From positions 1 to 64,000 of the forward strand of contig JBBSJP010000017.1 in assembly GCA_038257155.1 (NCBI GenBank): DNA of 64,000 nt, given 5' to 3'. A program made the translations under genes and the position numbers. This document shows, one piece after another, positions 58,844 through 64,000 of this stretch (position 1 is the first letter of the stretch; each line of letters begins with the position of its first letter). Under the pieces are notes generated by a model. That model saw only the letters and a program-made list of their open reading frames with translations, had not been told where the DNA came from and ran no database searches. The stretch comes from JANJTY01 sp038257155 (GTDB taxonomy: Bacteria; Pseudomonadota; Gammaproteobacteria; Xanthomonadales; Xanthomonadaceae).

Positions 58844-60973
58844 CTAAGCCTGCGACAGCACCGAGACGTCGGCTACCGCCAGGAAGCGGTCGGAAAGGCG
58901 CTTGAGCAGGGCCAGGCGGTTGCGCCGCAGGGCCTCATCCTCGTCCATCACCATCACCGTTTCGAAGAAGGTATCGACCGGTTCACGCAGCCAGGCCAGG
59001 CGACGCAGTACGCCGACGTAGTCGCGCGCGGCCAGCGCGTGGGCGGTTTCACGGATCGCCGCATCCAGTGATTCGGCCAGGGCGATCTCCGCGGGTTCAG
59101 TCAACAGCGACCGGTGTACCTGATCCGGAATCGACTCGTCAGTCTTGCGCAGGATGTTGCGAATGCGCTTGTTGGCTGCGGCCAAAGCTTCGGACTCGGG
59201 CAGCGAGGCGAATTCGGCGATGGCCTTCAGGCGGCGATCGAAATCGAGCAGCGAGCCGATGCGGCGACTGCTTGTGGCACCGAGATCGGGACGCATGGCG
59301 GCAGCTACCGCGTCGAAATGCGTGCCGGGCGTGCCGCGCTCGGCGTAATAGGCGCGCAGACGGTCGAGAATGAAGTCGACCAGCTCGCCATCCAGGTGCT
59401 GACCGTGCACTTCGCCGGTGATCGCCGGCAGTCGCTCACGCAGGCGATCGAGCGCGTCGAGCAACAGGGCAGACAAGTCCAGTTCCATCTCGCCTTCGAT
59501 CAGGGTGCGCGCCAGACCCAGGGCGCTGCGACGCAGGGCGAAGGGATCCTTGTTGCCGGTCGGCTTCAGCCCGGCGGCAAATCCGCCCACCAAGGTGTCG
59601 ACGCGTTCGGCCACCGCCAGTACGCGGCCCAGCCCGGATGGCGCGATCGCGTCACCGGCAAAACGCGGCATGTAGGCTTCGTCGATGGCTGCGGCAAGCT
59701 CGATGCTCTCGCCGCCCGCGGCAGCGTAGTAGCGCCCGGCGATGCCCTGCAGCTCGGGGAACTCGTTGACCATGCGCGACTGCAGATCGGCCTTGGCCAG
59801 CTCGGCGGCGCGCCGTGCCAGCGCGGGGTCCACGCCAACCTTGCCTGCAATGGTCTCGGCCAGGGCCGCGACGCGCGCCACCTTGTCGGCGACGCTGCCG
59901 AGTTTCTGCTGGTAGGTGACCGTGGCCAAACCGGCATTCATCCCGGACAGACCCTGCTTGAGATCCTCGTCGAAGAAAAACTGCGCATCGGCGAAGCGCG
60001 GCCGGATGACCCGCTCGTAGCCGGTGCGCACGGCCGCCTCATTGCTCGATTCGATATTGGCGATGCCGATGAAGTTCGGGGTCAGTCGGCCTTCGGCATC
60101 GAGTACCGGAAAGAACTTCTGGTTCGCCTCCATGGTGCCGATCAGGGCCTCCTGCGGCACGCGCAGGAAGCTCTCTTCAAAACTGCAGGACACCGCCTTG
60201 GGCCATTCCACCAGGCAGTTGACCTGTTCCAGGTTGTCCTCGGTGATGCGGGCCGTGCCGCCGGCGGCCGTTGCTGCGGCCTCGACTTCGCTGCGCACCT
60301 GCGCGCGGCGCTCGTCCGGGTCGACCAGCACCTTGGCCGCACGCAGCTGATCGATGTACTGGCCGGGATCGCTGACCCACACCGGCTTGTCGTGATGGAA
60401 ACGGTGTCCGCGGCTCATCAGGTCGGCCTTGCAGCCGAACAGGCTGGTATCGACCACCTGGCCGCCGTGCAGCATCAGCAACCAGTGCACCGGCCGCGCG
60501 AAGGCATGCGCGTGGGCGCCCCAGCGCATCGGCTTGGGAATCGGCATGGCGGCGACGGCCTCGGCCAGGATCTGCGGCAGCAGCTCGCCGGTGGCGGAAC
60601 CGGGTCGCACTGCGCGATGCACGAAGCGTTCGCCCTTGGCATCGCTGATCTTTTCCAGCGCGGTCCAGTTGGCCCCGGTCTTCTGCGCGAAGCCGAGCAG
60701 TGCGGGCGTCGGCAGGCCGTCGGCATCGAGCGCGATGTTGAGGTACGGACCGAGCACTTCACTGCGCTGTTCGGGCTGCGAATCGCCCACGGCCTCGACC
60801 AGAACCGCCAGGCGGCGTGGCGTGTAGAGGCTGCGCGCCGCGCCATGCGTCACGCCGCGTTTATCGAGGCCGGCAATGATGCCGTCTGCGAAGCTGCGCG
60901 CCAGTTCCGGCAGCGCCTTGACGGGGAGCTCTTCGGTGCCGATTTCGATCAGCAGGGGTTTGGATTCGGACAC
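58844..60973 (-). CDS. glyS: Glycine-tRNA ligase beta subunit
   Basis: The beta subunit of the bacterial alpha2beta2 glycyl-tRNA synthetase; it supplies tRNA recognition and supports catalysis. The product is 709 residues (family about 690). It opens LLIEIGTEELPVKALPEL and contains TLYT-like SLYTPRRLAVLVE, LVEWPKAVSC, MEANQKFFPV and GNKDPFALRRSALGLAR. The C-terminal anticodon-binding helices include EPVDTFFETVMVMDEDEAL. The GTG at 60973 is chosen because it precedes the family N-terminus; longer reading enters the repeat between the two subunits. Confidence 0.97.
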   Translation of the reverse strand: MSESKPLLIEIGTEELPVKALPELARSFADGIIAGLDKRGVTHGAARSLYTPRRLAVLVEAVGDSQPEQRSEVLGPYLNIALDADGLPTPALLGFAQKTGANWTALEKISDAKGERFVHRAVRPGSATGELLPQILAEAVAAMPIPKPMRWGAHAHAFARPVHWLLMLHGGQVVDTSLFGCKADLMSRGHRFHHDKPVWVSDPGQYIDQLRAAKVLVDPDERRAQVRSEVEAAATAAGGTARITEDNLEQVNCLVEWPKAVSCSFEESFLRVPQEALIGTMEANQKFFPVLDAEGRLTPNFIGIANIESSNEAAVRTGYERVIRPRFADAQFFFDEDLKQGLSGMNAGLATVTYQQKLGSVADKVARVAALAETIAGKVGVDPALARRAAELAKADLQSRMVNEFPELQGIAGRYYAAAGGESIELAAAIDEAYMPRFAGDAIAPSGLGRVLAVAERVDTLVGGFAAGLKPTGNKDPFALRRSALGLARTLIEGEMELDLSALLLDALDRLRERLPAITGEVHGQHLDGELVDFILDRLRAYYAERGTPGTHFDAVAAAMRPDLGATSSRRIGSLLDFDRRLKAIAEFASLPESEALAAANKRIRNILRKTDESIPDQVHRSLLTEPAEIALAESLDAAIRETAHALAARDYVGVLRRLAWLREPVDTFFETVMVMDEDEALRRNRLALLKRLSDRFLAVADVSVLSQA

Positions 60974-61012
60974 GGTGCTTGCTCTTCGTTTGGGCCCATC
61001 AGGCCAGCTATC

Positions 61013-61135
61013 CCGTTCGTGGTGAGATCCGTCTCGAACCATCATCACCAGTCCTTCGAGACGCCGGGCCTCGACCCTTCGATCCGCGCTTCGCGCGGTC
61101 TCAGGGTCTCGATCCCTGCTTCTCAGGACGAACGG
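61013..61135. repeat. Palindromic intergenic repeat (REP-like) between glyQ and glyS
   Basis: Ends are inverted copies, CCGTTCGTGGTGAG (61013-61026) and CTCAGGACGAACGG (61122-61135), with two mismatches. Inside are GTCTCGAA/TTCGAGAC (61031-61062) and CCGCGC-TTC-GCGCGG (61084-61098). Sequences of the type CCTTCGAGAC...CTCAGGACGAACGG are widespread dispersed repeats in high-GC proteobacteria (recalled, not searched). It interrupts the usual tight glyQ-glyS spacing and would fold in the transcript. Confidence 0.65.
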
Positions 61136-61176
61136 AGGAAAATTATCTTCGCGCGAGACTTGGTATGGAGTTGGCC

Positions 61177-62076
<900 letters not shown>

Positions 62077-62140
62077 GCGGCGAAACCTGGACGTGAAGCC
62101 GGATAGTATAGCCGCGCCCCGCCGTCAGCCCGCCCCGCCC

Positions 62141-62860
62141 ATGCAGCGCCCCTTCCTGATTCTTGAAACCGGCCGACCGCTGCCCACGCTGCGCAGACTG
62201 GGTGATTTTCCGCACTGGATCCGCGTCGCCGCCGGCCTGCCTCGCGATGCCGCGGTGGTCTGTCGCGTGTCGGCCGATGAGGCCCTGCCGCGGCGGCACG
62301 GCTTCTCCGGCGTGCTGATAACCGGCTCGGGCGCGATGGTGACCGAGCGCCTCGGCTGGAGCGAGCGAAGTGCCGAATGGCTATGCGATGCGGTACAGGC
62401 TGGTCTGCCAGCCTTCGGCATCTGCTATGGCCACCAGTTGTTGGCGCATGCGCTGGGCGGCGAAGTCGGCAACAATCCGGCTGGACGCGAGATGGGCACG
62501 GTGGACGTCGAACGTCATGACGACGCGCATGACGATGCCCTGTTCGGCCGTCTTCCGGAGCGCTTCCGCGCCCAATCCACCCACCTGCAGACCGTGCTGC
62601 GTCCGCCTCCTGGCGCCACGGTGCTGGCCAGTTCGGCGTTGGACCGCTGCCAGGCCATGCGGCTGGCCGAGCGGAGCTGGAGCGTGCAGTTCCACCCGGA
62701 GTTTTCCGCCGCCCACATGCGTGCTTACGTACAGGCGCGCGCCCCGGCGCTGCGCGCCGAAGGTGGTGATCCTCGCGCCCTTAGCCGCGGCGTGGCGGCG
62801 GCGCCGTTCGCGCGTCAGCTGCTGCGACGCTTCGTGCGTCTGGCAGGTACGGTCGATTGA
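62141..62860 (+). CDS. Class I glutamine amidotransferase
   Basis: A 239-residue stand-alone GATase1 protein. The nucleophile C95 is in FGICYGHQLL and H185 and its glutamate are in QFHPEF, so the triad is complete. It resembles the GMP-synthase-like amidotransferases (YfeJ type) but has no synthase domain, so its partner or substrate is unknown. The ATG at 62141 fits the family N-terminus (FLILETGRP). Confidence 0.88.
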   Translation: MQRPFLILETGRPLPTLRRLGDFPHWIRVAAGLPRDAAVVCRVSADEALPRRHGFSGVLITGSGAMVTERLGWSERSAEWLCDAVQAGLPAFGICYGHQLLAHALGGEVGNNPAGREMGTVDVERHDDAHDDALFGRLPERFRAQSTHLQTVLRPPPGATVLASSALDRCQAMRLAERSWSVQFHPEFSAAHMRAYVQARAPALRAEGGDPRALSRGVAAAPFARQLLRRFVRLAGTVD

Positions 62861-62883
62861 GAGTCTGAACAAGATCATCCAGC

Positions 62884-62897
62884 ACCTTTCGAAAGGT
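62884..62897. promoter_or_regulatory. Perfect 14-base palindrome
   Basis: ACCTTTCGAAAGGT lies 24 bases after the amidotransferase stop and 130 bases before the next gene. It has no loop and no T-run, so it is more like a dimeric protein-binding site than a terminator. Confidence 0.3.
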
Positions 62898-63026
62898 TCA
62901 GGACACGATTGTCGGCTCGGTTCGTGACCGGCACACCCACCCAAAGGGCACCAAGCGTTTGCCACATACGCCGGTTGGCGGCAGCCGGTATCCTTCGCCC
63001 TCGACACCTACTTCGGAAGACATTTT

Positions 63027-63836
63027 ATGAGCCATCGCAAGGTTGAAGCATCGCGCGGCATCGAATGGATTCGCAGCGCCGCCGAACTGCTGCTCAAGAA
63101 CCCCGCACCTTTCGCGATGATGGGGCTGATCCTGGCGGTGATCGGCTATGTACCCTTGCTCGGCGGCCTGGTACTTCTGGTGCTTGGCCCGACCCTCTAC
63201 GGCGGTCTGGTGTTTGCGGCGGCGCGTCAGGAGCGCGGTGAACCGATCGAGGTGGGTAACCTGTTCGAGGCCTTCCGCCAGGAAGGCAAGGTCGGACGCA
63301 TGGTGATGCTCTGCCTGCCCAATGTTGCCCTGCTGCTGATCGTGGTGGTGCTGGCCGTAGTGGCCCTGGTTGGCTTTGGACTGGCCGCCGCGGTCGCGAC
63401 GGCGGCAAACAGCGGTGAGGTTCCCTCCATGCAGGCGCTGCTTGGCTCGGTCGGGGTCGGCGGACTGATGATGTTTGCCCTGATCCTGATTCCGCTGGCG
63501 CTGGCCGTCGCGGCGCTGCTTTTCCTGTCGGTCTCGCGCGTGATGCTGCAGGACGTCGAACCAATTGCCGCGATGAAGCAAAGCTTCAAGGCCTGCCTGG
63601 ACAATTTCGGCGCCTTTCTGATCGCCGTGATCAGTCTCGGCGTGCTGCGCCTGCTGATCATGATGCTGATTGGCAGCGTGTCCGGCGTGCTGGGGGCGCT
63701 GGTCATGGGCGTGGTGGTTGAGCCGCTGTTGGCAACCACCGGCTACAAGGCGTTTCGTGATCTCTACGGTAGCGCTGCGGAACTGGAAAGCGAATCGGGC
63801 AAGGACAGCGCTGGCAGCATGAGCGCCGAACTCTGA
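63027..63836 (+). CDS. BPSS1780-like membrane protein
   Basis: A 269-residue inner-membrane protein with about six hydrophobic segments, beginning at about residues 27-43. It starts with the family-like pattern EASRGIEWIRSAAELLLKNP and has a cytoplasmic loop ARQERGEPIEVGNLFEAF. A polar C-terminal tail ends the protein. This matches the BPSS1780/DUF2189-type integral membrane family, whose function is unknown. Convergent with tatC; stops are 13 bases apart. Confidence 0.8.
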   Translation: MSHRKVEASRGIEWIRSAAELLLKNPAPFAMMGLILAVIGYVPLLGGLVLLVLGPTLYGGLVFAAARQERGEPIEVGNLFEAFRQEGKVGRMVMLCLPNVALLLIVVVLAVVALVGFGLAAAVATAANSGEVPSMQALLGSVGVGGLMMFALILIPLALAVAALLFLSVSRVMLQDVEPIAAMKQSFKACLDNFGAFLIAVISLGVLRLLIMMLIGSVSGVLGALVMGVVVEPLLATTGYKAFRDLYGSAAELESESGKDSAGSMSAEL

Positions 63837-63848
63837 CGAAACGGCTGA

Positions 63849-64000
63849 CTATTCGGCCTGATGTGGCGTGTCGGCGGCGTCGCGGCGAACCAGCCGCTGC
63901 GCCGCCACGATGCCGACTTCGTAAAGCAGGCACATCGGAATCGCCAGCAGCAGCTGCGAGAAGACATCTGGCGGCGTGATGAAAGCCGCGACCACGAAGG
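63849..64000 (-). CDS. tatC: Sec-independent protein translocase TatC, C-terminal end (cut by window edge)
   Basis: The last 49 codons of a leftward gene that continues past the right edge. The translated end reads FVVAAFITPPDVFSQLLLAI, then PMCLLYEVGIVAAQRLVRR and a short acidic tail before a TAG stop. The ITPPD.FSQ...P...LYE segment is the conserved final helices of TatC, the core receptor of the twin-arginine translocase. The start lies outside the window. Confidence 0.9.
   Translation of the reverse strand, partial: FVVAAFITPPDVFSQLLLAIPMCLLYEVGIVAAQRLVRRDAADTPHQAE

Overview
The window is 64 kb of GC-rich chromosome with the gene content and order of a gammaproteobacterium close to Xanthomonadales/Lysobacterales. 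Markers for this are the neighbouring blocks radC / coaBC-dut-long algC, pyrE divergent from exonuclease III, phhA divergent from an Lrp-type regulator, glyQ-glyS, and tamA-tamB. This placement comes from remembered gene neighbourhoods, not from a search. I saw no rRNA, tRNA, CRISPR array, insertion sequence or prophage gene.

Left housekeeping block (1-12.1 kb): an M23 cell-wall peptidase and anmK run rightward, and an AmpG-type muropeptide permease lies nearby in the opposite orientation, so peptidoglycan trimming and recycling genes sit together around a small ribbon-helix-helix protein. Then come exonuclease III and pyrE (divergent), a DUF4124 protein, the membrane-anchored phosphomannomutase AlgC, dut, coaBC and radC.

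Central accessory block (12.1-39.4 kb): a single leftward set of five genes, overlapping or separated by at most 14 bases, fills 27 kb. In transcription order it encodes a 4643-residue secreted protein of about sixteen DUF11 repeats, five of which carry large beta-propeller insertions; a membrane-anchored parvulin prolyl isomerase; a 583-residue secreted protein; a 2782-residue secreted protein with split propeller blades and a helical C-terminal part faintly like the C-terminal half of Tc-toxin A subunits; and a 757-residue Calx-beta/propeller protein. A structured leader of more than 250 bases and a CRP-like palindrome precede the first gene. I read this as a candidate undescribed giant surface-protein system with its own foldase. 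It is the most interesting part of the window.

Right part (39.9-64 kb): a secreted amidohydrolase behind a histidine kinase with a carbohydrate-binding-like ectodomain; a threonine/serine dehydratase overlapping a SnoaL-like gene; an ECF sigma / anti-sigma / PDZ-protein operon; phenylalanine hydroxylase and an Lrp regulator; an M28 lipoprotein peptidase; a coniferyl-aldehyde-type dehydrogenase; a YbaY-like lipoprotein; the TamA-TamB outer-membrane assembly pair; glycyl-tRNA synthetase subunits separated by a palindromic repeat; a glutamine amidotransferase; a BPSS1780-like membrane protein; and the 3' end of tatC cut by the window edge.

Most genes are single-copy housekeeping functions. The leftward 12-39 kb operon depends on export, disulfide formation and proline isomerisation, which fits the encoded PpiC-type foldase. 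TamAB, encoded elsewhere in the window, could help place envelope proteins, but nothing in the sequence links it to the giant proteins.
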